From positions 1 through 32,851 of the IMG/VR virus record IMGVR_UViG_3300033149_000574: a stretch of DNA of 32,851 nt. One strand, written 5' to 3'. Made by a program: the position numbers and the translations under genes. Shown here piece after piece: positions 15,238 through 24,340 of this stretch. The stretch is from a virus. The notes beneath the pieces were generated by a model. It saw only the letters and a list, made by a program, of their open reading frames with translations. It made no database searches and was not told the origin of the DNA. Position 1 is the first letter of the stretch, and the number at the start of each line of letters is the position of its first letter.

Positions 15238-16164
15238 ATGGCTAAAAAGTACAAATTTGATTTAACAGTTGATAGCTCGGCTTTACTTCAAGCAAACCCA
15301 ACAGAATTTTATTCACGTTTATTCGGAATGGAATCAGCTTCTGCTAACTATAGAATGTTAACAGGAATTAAAAACAAAACAAAGATTGCAAACGTATTGT
15401 TTGACCAATTGACACAAGACAGCGCTTGTACATTCACACCAACAGATTCGACAGTTTCGGCTCTTACAGTTGATGTATGTCCATTAATGATTAATACGTC
15501 AGTATGTCAGTTTCAATTAGAGTCTTCATGGTTAGCGGATGAGATGACTAAAGGTTCTAACTCGGACTTTACAGTAGCTTCATTCATGGCTTACTTCTGG
15601 AATGAAATGGCAAACAAAGCGCACGAAGAATTAGCTATCTTAATGTGGCAAGGTGATTCTGCTGGTTCTACTTCTACATATTTAGATTTATGTGATGGGT
15701 GGCTTAAGCGTATTTGTGGACTTGCTCCAATTAGAGCTACTCAAACAACAGTAACTACTACAAACGTAATTGCAGAAATGGGTGAGTGTTTACAATTGTT
15801 ACCAAAAGAGGTAAACAGAAATGTAGTACAATTCAAAGTTTCACAAAACATTGCAGACGTTTACAGAATTGCTACGGCTTCAACTAATACAGTATCAAAC
15901 GTAACTGAAGCACTAGCTTTAACTTACTTAGGAATTGAAATTGTAGTTGAATACGGACTTCCTGACAACACTATGTTCTTAGCAGATAAAAATAACTTTG
16001 TTTACGCTACGGATTTGGAAGGAGATATGGATTCTTTAGAGATTGTAGATTTCTCAAAAACTACTTTAGACAGAGTTATCGGAGCTAGAGCAGATTATAA
16101 GACAGGATTCTATATTACTAATGCGGAACAAATCGTATTCTACGGAGACTGTACAGCATCGTAA
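15238..16164 (+). CDS. Major capsid protein
   Basis: At 308 residues with no signal or membrane segment, it directly follows the protease/scaffold gene. It has the composition of an HK97-type shell protein: a helical N-terminal arm (about 1-50), then alpha/beta with MINTSVCQFQLESSWLADEM, FWNEMANKAHEELAILMWQG (about 122-141), and a late VVEYGLPDNTMFLADKNNF segment. A G/C-rich hairpin follows the stop, as often after highly expressed capsid genes. The call rests on position, length and fold-like pattern, not a search. Confidence 0.82.
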   Translation: MAKKYKFDLTVDSSALLQANPTEFYSRLFGMESASANYRMLTGIKNKTKIANVLFDQLTQDSACTFTPTDSTVSALTVDVCPLMINTSVCQFQLESSWLADEMTKGSNSDFTVASFMAYFWNEMANKAHEELAILMWQGDSAGSTSTYLDLCDGWLKRICGLAPIRATQTTVTTTNVIAEMGECLQLLPKEVNRNVVQFKVSQNIADVYRIATASTNTVSNVTEALALTYLGIEIVVEYGLPDNTMFLADKNNFVYATDLEGDMDSLEIVDFSKTTLDRVIGARADYKTGFYITNAEQIVFYGDCTAS

Positions 16165-16181
16165 ATAATTAACAACTTTAG

Positions 16182-16200
16182 AGGGGGTGAGAATCCCCCT
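16182..16200 (+). terminator. Hairpin after the major capsid gene
   Basis: AGGGGG (16182-16187) pairs with CCCCCT (16195-16200) across a seven-base loop. Only a weak T-rich stretch (TTATATT) follows, so it probably reduces rather than stops read-through, or stabilises the capsid mRNA 3' end. Confidence 0.65.
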
Positions 16201-16220
16201 TTATATTAAAACAAAACGAA

Positions 16221-16739
16221 ATGGCTTGTACAACTTTAGAAGATATAATAAAAGGCTGTGACAATAACATAGGTGGTATTACTGCTGTATATGTTAACGA
16301 CATGGATAACCTTACAACAGTAACAGAAGATGCTGCTACATGGGAGGTGACAGCAATTACTCAAACAACTAGATTCCAAACGTTCCAATTTAGACGAAAC
16401 GTAGGAAACTTTACAGAAGATTCTGCAATTGATTTGACTAATGGCTCTAGCTTTGTAACTCAGGTAATCAACTTGATGTTACATAGAAGAGAAGCTTCAG
16501 TATCAAGAGCTTTAAAAATACTAGGTGAAGGTCAAAGAGATTTGGCTATTATAGTATTAGATGCTAATGGCAAATACTGGTACTTCCCTAATGCTCAATT
16601 GACGACACTAGGAGAGGGAACTGGAACAGCGAAAGCAGACGGTTCTAAATACTCAGTAGCATTTACAGCGGAGAATGAATTCTTATCAAAAGAAGTAGAT
16701 TCTACTATTATTGCGGCATTGTTAGAACCTATATCATAG
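16221..16739 (+). CDS. Major tail (tube) protein (probable)
   Basis: At 172 residues, its alternating beta-strand pattern with TRFQTFQFRRNVGNFTE (about residues 54-70) and a helix-containing middle (SSFVTQVINLMLHRREASV) fit a phage tail tube monomer. It follows the capsid gene and ends at a strong terminator, so it is a highly expressed, separate unit. A head-spike or other structural protein is the alternative; tube is preferred because no other candidate is present in the genome. Confidence 0.62.
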   Translation: MACTTLEDIIKGCDNNIGGITAVYVNDMDNLTTVTEDAATWEVTAITQTTRFQTFQFRRNVGNFTEDSAIDLTNGSSFVTQVINLMLHRREASVSRALKILGEGQRDLAIIVLDANGKYWYFPNAQLTTLGEGTGTAKADGSKYSVAFTAENEFLSKEVDSTIIAALLEPIS

Positions 16740-16760
16740 GAACTAACTACCCAAAGAAAG

Positions 16761-16791
16761 CCCTTGCTATTAATTTAGTGAGGGTTTTTTG
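16761..16791 (+). terminator. Rho-independent terminator after tail protein gene
   Basis: CCCTTGCT (16762-16769) pairs with AGTGAGGG (16778-16785), including two G-T pairs, and is followed by six Ts. It closes the capsid/tail protein unit before the portal group. Confidence 0.85.
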
Positions 16792-16834
16792 TTTATAGTT
16801 AACAAGAATTGAATGTTAAACCAAATATATAAAG

Positions 16835-17173
16835 ATGATATATATTGAGCAAGGCACAGAAAACGATATAATACTTACACTAACTGAGAGTGCTACGATA
16901 GTTTTGCCTGTATTTTTATTCAAGTTCACATGGGAAACTGATTTGGACATAGCTCCTTTATATTGGATTGGAACGGATCTAAGTAATTATACTTATAGAT
17001 ACAATCAGTTCTTATTAGATGAAGGAACAGACGTAACATTCAGGCTAGGACAATATGTATATGAAGTATATGAAGACGCAACAGGTAGCACACCAGTAGA
17101 CGAAACAGGACTCACAATGATAGAAGAGGGGAGAATGGTAGTTAACGGAACATCAACATCAATTTACGATTAA
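16835..17173 (+). CDS. Small structural-region protein, unknown
   Basis: The protein (112 aa) has a beta-rich core with YIEQGTENDIILTLTES at the start and VTFRLGQYVYEVYE near the middle. Its end overlaps the portal start by one base. Proteins of this shape in Bacteroidota phages lie between tail and portal genes; the role is not clear. No membrane or signal features are present. Confidence 0.6.
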   Translation: MIYIEQGTENDIILTLTESATIVLPVFLFKFTWETDLDIAPLYWIGTDLSNYTYRYNQFLLDEGTDVTFRLGQYVYEVYEDATGSTPVDETGLTMIEEGRMVVNGTSTSIYD

Positions 17174-18441
17174 TGGGAATATTTAATTTTAAGAAGAGTA
17201 ACAAAGTAGACGTAGTTAGTATTGACAATAACTATCAATCTTTTAGTACTCCATTTCTAAAGACACCAAAAGGGAATTTATCTTTACCTTTTATTTATAG
17301 TGGATATAGAGGAACTAATTACGTTCCGTTTGGTGAAGACAATCTATATCGACAATACTTAAATCAAATGTACTATACAAGTCCTTTACATGGCTCTATA
17401 GTAGATTTCAAAGTTACAGCTTCAGTAGGTGGTGGTTTTGAAATTGATTCATCTCATTTAAACGCAAAGGAGAAAGTAGCTTTATTTGGATTTGAACAAA
17501 AAGTAAACCTAGATAAATTAGTTCCAAAGATAACACAGGAGAACGTACTGCATGAAAGCGTATATTTTAAAGTGACTATAAAGAATAGATTAGCTTCTAA
17601 CTTTGAACATATAGGAGCAGAGAAAGTTAGGGTGAACGAAGATAAAACAGTTTATACAATATCTTCTGATTGGTCACAAAATCTAAATGTTACAACTTTA
17701 ATACCATATTCAAAAGGTTGTGTTGATGGTACTTATATTTTAACCTTTGAAAGTTTATCAGCAGGACAAGATATATATTCTATTCCACGTTACACATCAG
17801 CTTTAAACTTTGCATTTCTAAGTGGTGAATTAAGCTATCTAAGCAAGTCAAATATACAGAACGCTGTATTTCCTTCCTTTGCTTTAATGTTTCCAAAGAA
17901 GCCACAAAACAATGAAGAACTTGAAAAGATACAATCCACAGTAAACAAAATGAAGGGTGCGGAAAATGCAGGTAAAGCGGTTGCATTCTTTGCTAACAAT
18001 AAGGAACAACTACCTGAACTTACAGCAATACCAGTAAACCAAAACGATAAACTATTTCAAGAGGCAAGCGCATTGAATACAGAACAGATTTGCTTTGCAC
18101 ATACAATTGACCCTATATTAATGGGAGTACGTACAACAGGAAGTTTGGGAGGTGGTGCAGACATTAAGCAAGCCTATGTTATATTTGAAAAGAATGTTAT
18201 CCTTCCATTACGCAACAGGATAGAAGATATATTTAACACTATGATTGAACTTGCAGGAGTTAATGCAACTCTCACAATCAATAACTTTCAAATCATTAAT
18301 GAAACAATAACAGAGGTAGAAGACAATGAAGTAGTGAATGCCCTCACAGCATTGCCTGACGATATTAGAAGCGTTGTAATATCAAAAATGACAGATGAAG
18401 AACTCAGAGCATTGGCTAACTTAAACACAGTAATAAAATGA
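17173..18441 (+). CDS. Portal protein
   Basis: The dodecameric portal forms the DNA entry channel at the capsid vertex. The 422-residue protein has an N-terminal basic stretch, NYVPFGEDNLYRQYLNQM (about residues 50-67), SPLHGSIVDFKVTASVGGGF (about 73-92), a helical core, and IDPILMGVRTTGSLGGGADI (about 315-334), followed by a long helix (IFEKNVILPLRNRIEDIF) typical of the portal stem/crown boundary. Its end overlaps the connector gene by four bases. Portal here lies after the tail gene rather than next to the terminase. Confidence 0.85.
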   Translation: MGIFNFKKSNKVDVVSIDNNYQSFSTPFLKTPKGNLSLPFIYSGYRGTNYVPFGEDNLYRQYLNQMYYTSPLHGSIVDFKVTASVGGGFEIDSSHLNAKEKVALFGFEQKVNLDKLVPKITQENVLHESVYFKVTIKNRLASNFEHIGAEKVRVNEDKTVYTISSDWSQNLNVTTLIPYSKGCVDGTYILTFESLSAGQDIYSIPRYTSALNFAFLSGELSYLSKSNIQNAVFPSFALMFPKKPQNNEELEKIQSTVNKMKGAENAGKAVAFFANNKEQLPELTAIPVNQNDKLFQEASALNTEQICFAHTIDPILMGVRTTGSLGGGADIKQAYVIFEKNVILPLRNRIEDIFNTMIELAGVNATLTINNFQIINETITEVEDNEVVNALTALPDDIRSVVISKMTDEELRALANLNTVIK

Positions 18442-18953
18442 TATACTTTGTAACTGAATCTTATTTAAAGAATAACACACCTATAACAGCGAATGTTGAT
18501 GTAACGGATATTATGCCTTATGTGCGCACACAAGCTGAAATGAGATTGATGTCAATTCTAGGAACTTACTTCTATAAAGATATGTTGGCTAAATATAACG
18601 CACAGACTTTGAACGCAAACGAAACTACACTTGTCGAATATATACAGCCTGTAGTAGCGTGGCGAAGTGCAGAAGATGCTGTGTTTAGTTTATCGTATCA
18701 ACTAAAGAACAAAGGTATTCAAGTTCAATTCGGAGACTATTCACAAAATGTAAGTCAAAGCGAAATTGCTTTTAATATGGATCATTATGGACAAAAGGGG
18801 GCATGGTTTGAGAATCGATTAACGTTTTGGTTATTAGACAACAAAGCATTGTTTCCTGAATTTCTAAGTACACAAAATAATGATAGTGATATAAAGCCCT
18901 CAGATGACTGTGATGACAGCGATAGTTATAACAATACAATGTTAGTCCTGTAG
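18438..18953 (+). CDS. Head-tail connector-like protein
   Basis: At 171 residues, the N-terminal two-thirds is helical (DIMPYVRTQAEMRLMSILGT, about 25-44, then PVVAWRSAEDAVFSLSYQL), the plan of gp6-like head completion proteins. The C-terminus is Asp/Asn/Ser-rich and probably flexible. It resembles DUF6712-type proteins of Bacteroidota phages, recalled and not checked. It is coupled to the portal by a four-base overlap, and the tape measure follows at once. Confidence 0.65.
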   Translation: MIYFVTESYLKNNTPITANVDVTDIMPYVRTQAEMRLMSILGTYFYKDMLAKYNAQTLNANETTLVEYIQPVVAWRSAEDAVFSLSYQLKNKGIQVQFGDYSQNVSQSEIAFNMDHYGQKGAWFENRLTFWLLDNKALFPEFLSTQNNDSDIKPSDDCDDSDSYNNTMLVL

Positions 18954-18954
18954 T

Positions 18955-21078
18955 ATGGCTGTAATTCCATTAACTATAGGCGGCATAAACGAAGCCAAAG
19001 CACAACTAGCAGACTTGAAAAAGTCTATAGAAGAAGCGGGAAGCACAAAAGAGAAGGGAGCTTTAACTAAACAATTCAAAACACTAGAGAAGCAAGTAGG
19101 CAGCACAACAAAGGCTTTCAATACTATGAGTAAGTCGGGGGCAAACTTGACTGCTACTTTTGAAGATATCTATGGTGAGGGTGCAAAGCCTTTAACTAAT
19201 CAAATAAGTGAATTAGAAGACAGATTATATTCCATGTCTTTAGCAGGAGAGGGAGCTTCTGAAGAGTTCAAACAAATTAGCCAACAGGTAGGAAAACTAA
19301 AGGGTACTATAATTGACGTAGACAAGTCTATAGATTTACTTGCAGAGAACAGAGGGCTAAGCGTTTTTAGTACTGGTCTAGGTCAAGTAGGTGAACGTTT
19401 ACTTAGATTAGATTTTGATGGTGCAGCGAAGGATGCTAAGCAAATGAATGATGCTGTAGGTAATCTAGGTTCTATAGGTAAAAAAGCACTCACAGGATTC
19501 GCAAAAACAGTAGGACATCTTTCAAAGGCTTTCATTAAAATGGGTATAGCACTACTGGCTAATCCAATCTTTTTAATAGTGGCTGTAATCGTTGCTATTG
19601 TAGGAGTTATTGCTATGTTACTTTCTAAGTTAGGATTATTGAAGCCTATGCTTGATGCAATAGGAACTGCCTTTGGATATATTAAGGATGCTATAATGTT
19701 AGTTGTCCAAGCTATAAAAGACTTTTTAGATTGGATAGGCTTAACAAGTTTTGCACAAAAGGAATTAGCTCAGGAAAATATAGATATGATTGATTCTATG
19801 ATAGCTAAGGCAGATGAAAAGTCTAAAGCCTTTGCAAAGAACATAGATCACGAAATAAGAATAGCAGGAATACAAGGTGAGAATACAACTAAGCTACAAA
19901 AGAAAAAGCAGGAGGAGTTAATAAAAGAAGCGAGGTTAAGGAAGAAACTTTTAGAAGAGAGAATAAGACAAGCAGAGATAATTGGAGACATTGACGAGGA
20001 GGAGTTGGCTAAAATCAAAGAGCAGATAGAAGCAACTAAAGAGGTTATTGATACTGCACGAAAAGAGTATGCAGCTATAAACCTACAAGCCGATGTAGAT
20101 ACTGAAAACAGAAGACAAGCCGACTACGACAAATGGAAAACACTTCAAGAAAAGAAGTTAGCAGATGAAAAGACGTACGGTTTAGAGCGTTTAAGAATAC
20201 AACGCCAGATTGAAGATATGAGTACTCGTCAAATTGAAGATGGTTTATTAAAGGAGCTTATATCAAACAATGCAAAGTACGATAGATTAATAGAAGACAC
20301 TTTATCAAATGAGAAAATATTAGAGGAAGAGAAGAACGCTTTAATTGCAGGGTTTGAAGCAGAAAAGGAAGCTAAGAATGAAGAGTTAAGAGAGAAAGAT
20401 ATAGAAGCAAAAGAGAAAGCTAAACAAATAGAACTCGATTTTATACTTGAACTAAATGAAGCTATTGAGAACGCTCAAGACGAAGCCGACACAAAAGCAT
20501 TTGAAAGACAGGAAGCAATAGACGCAAAAATATTATCAGATGCGAAAGCCTTAACAGACGGTAAACTATTCTTAGCAGAATCTTTACAACAAGGATTACA
20601 AGGAATTGAAACATTAATAGCAAGCACAGGAGCAGAGACAGTAGGTCTACAGAAAACGATAGCACTAGCACAGATAGCTATAGACACAGCTAAGTCTATA
20701 AGTGCAGTTGTGGCAGGTGCTACGTCAGCAGCAGCTACTACAGGTCCAGCAGCTCCATTTGTTTTAGCAGGATATATTGCAACTGGTATTGCTACAGTCT
20801 CTTCTAGTATTGCGGGAGCTTACAAAGCCTTACAGTCAGCACCACCAATAGGAGGAAGCGCAGGAGGTGGAGCAGTTCCAAGTGTATCAACAACTTCTAC
20901 ACAATCGGCAACACCTAGTTTTGAGCTATTCGGTCAAAGCAATGATTCAAATACTTTTGGAAGTCCACAAGACCAAGAAACAAACCAAGAAATAATTGTT
21001 AAAGCTTATGTTTCGGAAACTGAAGTAACAGCAACACAGAACACTATTCAACAAATACAAGAAAACGCTACACTATGA
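18955..21078 (+). CDS. Tail tape measure protein
   Basis: It sets tail length and is ejected ahead of DNA. At 707 residues it has the expected plan: N-terminal coiled coil (about 1-130), a hydrophobic segment able to cross the membrane (about 195-225, including NPIFLIVAVIVAIVGVIAML), a long highly charged coiled coil (about 270-540) and an Ala/Gly-rich hydrophobic region (about 560-630) before a Ser/Gln-rich end. At roughly 0.15 nm per residue this would give a tail near 105 nm, an inference. No lysozyme or peptidase domain was seen. Confidence 0.9.
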   Translation: MAVIPLTIGGINEAKAQLADLKKSIEEAGSTKEKGALTKQFKTLEKQVGSTTKAFNTMSKSGANLTATFEDIYGEGAKPLTNQISELEDRLYSMSLAGEGASEEFKQISQQVGKLKGTIIDVDKSIDLLAENRGLSVFSTGLGQVGERLLRLDFDGAAKDAKQMNDAVGNLGSIGKKALTGFAKTVGHLSKAFIKMGIALLANPIFLIVAVIVAIVGVIAMLLSKLGLLKPMLDAIGTAFGYIKDAIMLVVQAIKDFLDWIGLTSFAQKELAQENIDMIDSMIAKADEKSKAFAKNIDHEIRIAGIQGENTTKLQKKKQEELIKEARLRKKLLEERIRQAEIIGDIDEEELAKIKEQIEATKEVIDTARKEYAAINLQADVDTENRRQADYDKWKTLQEKKLADEKTYGLERLRIQRQIEDMSTRQIEDGLLKELISNNAKYDRLIEDTLSNEKILEEEKNALIAGFEAEKEAKNEELREKDIEAKEKAKQIELDFILELNEAIENAQDEADTKAFERQEAIDAKILSDAKALTDGKLFLAESLQQGLQGIETLIASTGAETVGLQKTIALAQIAIDTAKSISAVVAGATSAAATTGPAAPFVLAGYIATGIATVSSSIAGAYKALQSAPPIGGSAGGGAVPSVSTTSTQSATPSFELFGQSNDSNTFGSPQDQETNQEIIVKAYVSETEVTATQNTIQQIQENATL

Positions 21079-21698
21079 CAAGTTATATAAAACTACTAGC
21101 AAAGATAGAAGCGTTTTGTGATGCTCATTTGCAGATACAAAGATACGGTGGTGAGTTTAGGGAGCAGATGCCTAACATATCTACAGAGAATGAAAAGTAC
21201 CCTATTGTTTTTGTAACACCTAACAATGCAAACCCTCACTATGATACAAACCAAATCACACTAGACATATACTGTGTAGACATAATACAAAAAGATAGAG
21301 CGAATATAAATACAATAGTAAGTGATTGTCATTTAATGCTTACAGATTTGTATGGGTATTTTAGTCAAGGCACAGATTTGGAAGTTGACGTAATAGGCAC
21401 ACCCTCACAGTCACCATTGAACAACCTAGATATGGATTATGTGGCAGGGTGGTTAATGAGCATAACATTTGAAGTTGATGGCTATTGTATTAATGCTATA
21501 CCAATGACACCTATAGATCCTGCTACAGGAACGGACGTAACAGTAGAGAATTCAGATACAAGTTATCAAGTAAGTGTCGACTGTGGAGATACGCTTATAC
21601 TTCCAGACACTACTTTTAAAATATACGTTAATGGTACACTAGACCAAACAGTAATACAACCTAGTATTAAAGATACAACATTAAACATAAATGCATAA
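21075..21698 (+). CDS. Tail terminator/minor tail-like protein
   Basis: The N-terminal half (about residues 1-140) has a helical start and a beta core with EKYPIVFVTPNNANPHYD, similar in plan to tail terminator or tail completion proteins. The C-terminal half carries an added beta module, SYQVSVDCGDTLILP followed by FKIYVNGTL, of a type found in Bacteroidota phage proteins. It overlaps the tape measure by four bases and shares a base with the fibre gene, so is part of the same coupled run. The assignment is from context and pattern. Confidence 0.6.
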   Translation: MTSYIKLLAKIEAFCDAHLQIQRYGGEFREQMPNISTENEKYPIVFVTPNNANPHYDTNQITLDIYCVDIIQKDRANINTIVSDCHLMLTDLYGYFSQGTDLEVDVIGTPSQSPLNNLDMDYVAGWLMSITFEVDGYCINAIPMTPIDPATGTDVTVENSDTSYQVSVDCGDTLILPDTTFKIYVNGTLDQTVIQPSIKDTTLNINA

Positions 21699-23014
21699 TG
21701 GCAACAGTAACAATTAATTTAACAGTAGGGCTACCGGGAGTATTAACAAATGACAATACAACAGGGGCGAATAACATAGTTATAACAGCAGGGCAACAAA
21801 TCATTGACAGTTCTAGTGATGCCTTTTTAATGTTTGATTCGGGAGATGTTAATTTATACTCAGACAGCACTCATGCTTTCCCTTCAGGTTTGTATATGTC
21901 AGATGGTGAAATTGAACTTTCAACAAACAATGGAGTAGATGGTGTATTTTGTACTAGCAACGGTGCAGAGGTAAATATAATTTCAACAACTGGTAAAGTT
22001 CAGATAAAAACGGTAACAGAGATTTTAATGCAATCTGAGCAAATTACTTTTAAAGACGATAGTTCTAATTTTGAAGCGCAGATTAACATGAATCTGTTAA
22101 CTGCTAATCGAGTTCAACAGATACCAGATAAGGGCGGTACATTTGCAATGCTTTCAGATATTACAGCGCATGATGGAAACATATATACAAAGGATGGTAC
22201 AATAGCAGATGCTGAACGGATAGTAACATTAAACGGTGAGACAATTAATGATAAAATAGTCTTCACAAATGGCACGGATATTATACTGACTATTAAAGGA
22301 AACGGAGAGGTATTTTCAAGGGGTGCAAATAATCTCACTACAAATACAGCTTATGGTGAATGCGCTTTAGATGGTTCTGTAAGTGGCTCACTAAATACAG
22401 CTTTCGGACAAGAAGCATTGACAACCTTGTCAACGTCGTCTGGCAATACAGCAGTTGGATATAGGGCGCTATACCTTGTAACAGGAAAAGAGAACACAGC
22501 AATAGGAGGTAATGCAGGTAAATCAATAACAGCAGGGCAAAGGAATGTTGCAATAGGTTATTCTGCTTTACAAAATGGTTCAGGGAGTAATAACATGGCT
22601 TTTGGATATTTCTCAATGGGAGAAATGACAACAGGAGCAAACAATGTAGCCATAGGCAGTAATTCGGGGCGGTCTATTTCAGGGGGGGTGATTCCTAATG
22701 AAACGGGGGATAACTCAGTTTTTATAGGCGCAGACACTAGACCACTAGCAGACAATGACCAATATGAGATTGTCATTGGAGTAGGGATGACAGGCAAGGG
22801 ATCAAATACAACTAGCATAGGAACATCTGCAACGAAAGGTACGTTCTTATATGGGGCTGTAATGATAGGAGAGTACACAGTAGCAACACTCCCAACAGCT
22901 TCAACTTATCAAGCAGGGATGGTAATGGTAACAGATGAAACAGGAGGGTATACACAGGCATTTTCGGACGGTACAAACTGGAGGCGAGTCCAAGACAGGG
23001 CAATAGTATCTTAA
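21698..23014 (+). CDS. Trimeric tail fibre with YadA-head-like repeats
   Basis: This 438-residue protein has a beta-rich N-terminal shaft, then a collar-like segment (VQQIPDKGGTFAMLSDI, about 137-153). From about residue 210 to 330 come short repeats with the SGNTAVGYRAL / GQRNVAIGYSAL / GANNVAIGSNSG pattern. These match the Hep_Hag/YadA-head repeat, a left-handed trimeric beta roll. The C-terminus (VTDETGGYTQAFSDGTNWRRV) is common in phage fibres. It probably contacts the host surface. No intramolecular chaperone peptidase domain is seen. Confidence 0.82.
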   Translation: MATVTINLTVGLPGVLTNDNTTGANNIVITAGQQIIDSSSDAFLMFDSGDVNLYSDSTHAFPSGLYMSDGEIELSTNNGVDGVFCTSNGAEVNIISTTGKVQIKTVTEILMQSEQITFKDDSSNFEAQINMNLLTANRVQQIPDKGGTFAMLSDITAHDGNIYTKDGTIADAERIVTLNGETINDKIVFTNGTDIILTIKGNGEVFSRGANNLTTNTAYGECALDGSVSGSLNTAFGQEALTTLSTSSGNTAVGYRALYLVTGKENTAIGGNAGKSITAGQRNVAIGYSALQNGSGSNNMAFGYFSMGEMTTGANNVAIGSNSGRSISGGVIPNETGDNSVFIGADTRPLADNDQYEIVIGVGMTGKGSNTTSIGTSATKGTFLYGAVMIGEYTVATLPTASTYQAGMVMVTDETGGYTQAFSDGTNWRRVQDRAIVS

Positions 23015-23025
23015 TTAAAAATAAG

Positions 23026-23033
23026 TATATTTA
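23026..23033 (+). promoter_or_regulatory. Weak promoter box before the 23-kb genes
   Basis: TATATTTA is one base off TAnnTTTG. It lies 17 bases before the ATG at 23051 and would give a short A-rich leader. The sequence between the fibre gene and this start holds nothing else. Confidence 0.35.
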
Positions 23034-23050
23034 CAAAAAAAATTATAAAA

Positions 23051-23356
23051 ATGGCTTTAAAAATTACAGCAACAACAGAAAAGAAAATACTTATCAAAGG
23101 AACAGAAGTTGAGTTACAAGAAATTTATGCTAGGCTAGAAATGGTAGCAAGGGCAGACGGTAAAACAATGGAATTGTATTTAAGCTACTACGCTAACAAA
23201 GATCAGTTTAAAAATAACGAACCTCTAGCAGTAGACATACCATTTAAACGCATCACCGTAAAGGATATGAAAGATGAAGTACAGAGTATAGATTCAGCTC
23301 ATACCTTTGCTATAACAGCACTAGAAGAACAATCATACAAAGCAGTTAAAATATAA
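23051..23356 (+). CDS. Small phage protein, unknown (101 aa)
   Basis: It is a beta-then-helix protein with LQEIYARLEMVARADGKTM (about residues 22-40) and a strand-rich middle, no signal or membrane segment. It follows the fibre gene and precedes the lysis region; similar small proteins occur in the tail/lysis junction of Bacteroidota phages. A chaperone or structural accessory role is possible. No family name can be given. Confidence 0.6.
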   Translation: MALKITATTEKKILIKGTEVELQEIYARLEMVARADGKTMELYLSYYANKDQFKNNEPLAVDIPFKRITVKDMKDEVQSIDSAHTFAITALEEQSYKAVKI

Positions 23357-23381
23357 CAGCAATAAAAAACAATTAAACATT

Positions 23382-23531
23382 ATGACATTTACATTCACAG
23401 AAACGGACGGAGAAGGACAAGTATTTTTATTAGAGTTTGATACAGACAGAGAACCAGACTACAATAAAATTGCAGATATGATTATTGAGATAGTAGGAGA
23501 AAGACCTGAGAGAGAAGAAAGACGATCATAA
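23382..23531 (+). CDS. Very small acidic/basic protein (49 aa)
   Basis: A short frame with good A-rich start context, 25 bases after the previous gene and one base before the next. The product has a strand-rich first half (MTFTFTETDGEGQVFLLEF) and an Arg/Glu-rich end (GERPEREERRS). It fits the spacing of the surrounding genes, so it is likely real, but it is too short for a functional call. Confidence 0.5.
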   Translation: MTFTFTETDGEGQVFLLEFDTDREPDYNKIADMIIEIVGERPEREERRS

Positions 23532-23532
23532 A

Positions 23533-23919
23533 ATGAAAAGTTTTAAAGCTATTGTTAAATTATCTTTTGTTTCTTTAATTGGTTTAGTACCAATGCTATT
23601 TTTAGGCGACAGCATGAACGAAAATAAGATAGATATATATTTGTTTAGCGACAGACTTAGATACCCTGAGAACGTAGCGTATGACATAAGCGAGATACTT
23701 ACAATAATAATTCTAGTCTATGTTATATACGACTTAATACCTGAGCTCACATATAAAAGATATGCACTTTGTTTTCTTATAGCTTCGATACTTTCAGGCA
23801 TAGGATATTTTTTATTCTATTCAAAGTATGTATCTATAGTTTTAATTCCTGTGTTAATAGGAATGATATTATTTACTTATTACAAAAACAGCCATGAAAA
23901 AGGAAGTAACATTGGGTAA
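23533..23919 (+). CDS. Membrane protein in lysis region (holin candidate)
   Basis: At 128 residues it has about four membrane segments (about residues 8-24, 50-70, 78-94, 99-116) with a short basic cytoplasmic end. It heads the group of small membrane proteins around the DUF5675-type enzyme. It could be a holin or antiholin, but multi-pass membrane proteins of other use are not excluded. The end overlaps the following gene by 26 bases. Confidence 0.5.
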   Translation: MKSFKAIVKLSFVSLIGLVPMLFLGDSMNENKIDIYLFSDRLRYPENVAYDISEILTIIILVYVIYDLIPELTYKRYALCFLIASILSGIGYFLFYSKYVSIVLIPVLIGMILFTYYKNSHEKGSNIG

Positions 23920-24151
23920 TCTTATGAGTATCTTTGTGCCTATATTTGTTCTCATTATGGGGTGGGGCATTTCGATAAACAGTCGAATTGCAAGCCATGA
24001 TATTGAGATTAACCAAAACAAAGAAACATTAAAAGCACAAGGTGAAAAGATTGAAAAGGTAGACGACAAGATAGACAAGAACTTTAAAGAGATGCAACTT
24101 AAACTTGACAAAATATTATATCACGAATTACACCAAACAACAGAACAATGA
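23894..24151 (+). CDS. Membrane-anchored coiled-coil protein (XhlA-like plan)
   Basis: One N-terminal membrane segment (about residues 10-27) is followed by a long heptad-like coiled coil (about 33-75). This plan resembles XhlA-type lysis accessory proteins, where the membrane part is C-terminal, and also inner-membrane spanin subunits. Its overlap with neighbours puts it firmly in the lysis unit. The precise role is open. Confidence 0.5.
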   Translation: MKKEVTLGNLMSIFVPIFVLIMGWGISINSRIASHDIEINQNKETLKAQGEKIEKVDDKIDKNFKEMQLKLDKILYHELHQTTEQ

Positions 24152-24339
24152 AAAAATTATATGAAATAGCAGGAGGGAGAAAACTATTCTTTGCAATAGT
24201 ATTATTAACTATAGCTTCGACTATGTTATGGTTTAACAAAGTAGATTCTATTCAATGGATTGACTTTATGAAGTGGATATTCGGTATCTATGCAAGTGGC
24301 AATGTTACAGAGCATATAGCAAAAGCAATACGTAAATAA
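24148..24339 (+). CDS. Small membrane protein, holin candidate
   Basis: The 63-residue product has two hydrophobic segments (about 12-29 and 38-50) around a short turn and ends with GNVTEHIAKAIRK. Small two-segment proteins placed directly before the lytic enzyme are commonly holins. It overlaps the upstream gene by four bases (ATGA) and is one base from the enzyme gene. It is the best holin candidate here by size and position. Confidence 0.55.
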   Translation: MKKLYEIAGGRKLFFAIVLLTIASTMLWFNKVDSIQWIDFMKWIFGIYASGNVTEHIAKAIRK

Positions 24340-24340
24340 T

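Noticed and set aside
22114-23003. Several minus-strand frames opposite the tail fibre gene
   Set aside because: They are shadows of the repeated fibre codons, overlap each other, and lack start context or promoters.
21698-23014. Diversity-generating retroelement target in the fibre gene
   Set aside because: There is no reverse transcriptase and no template repeat elsewhere in the window.
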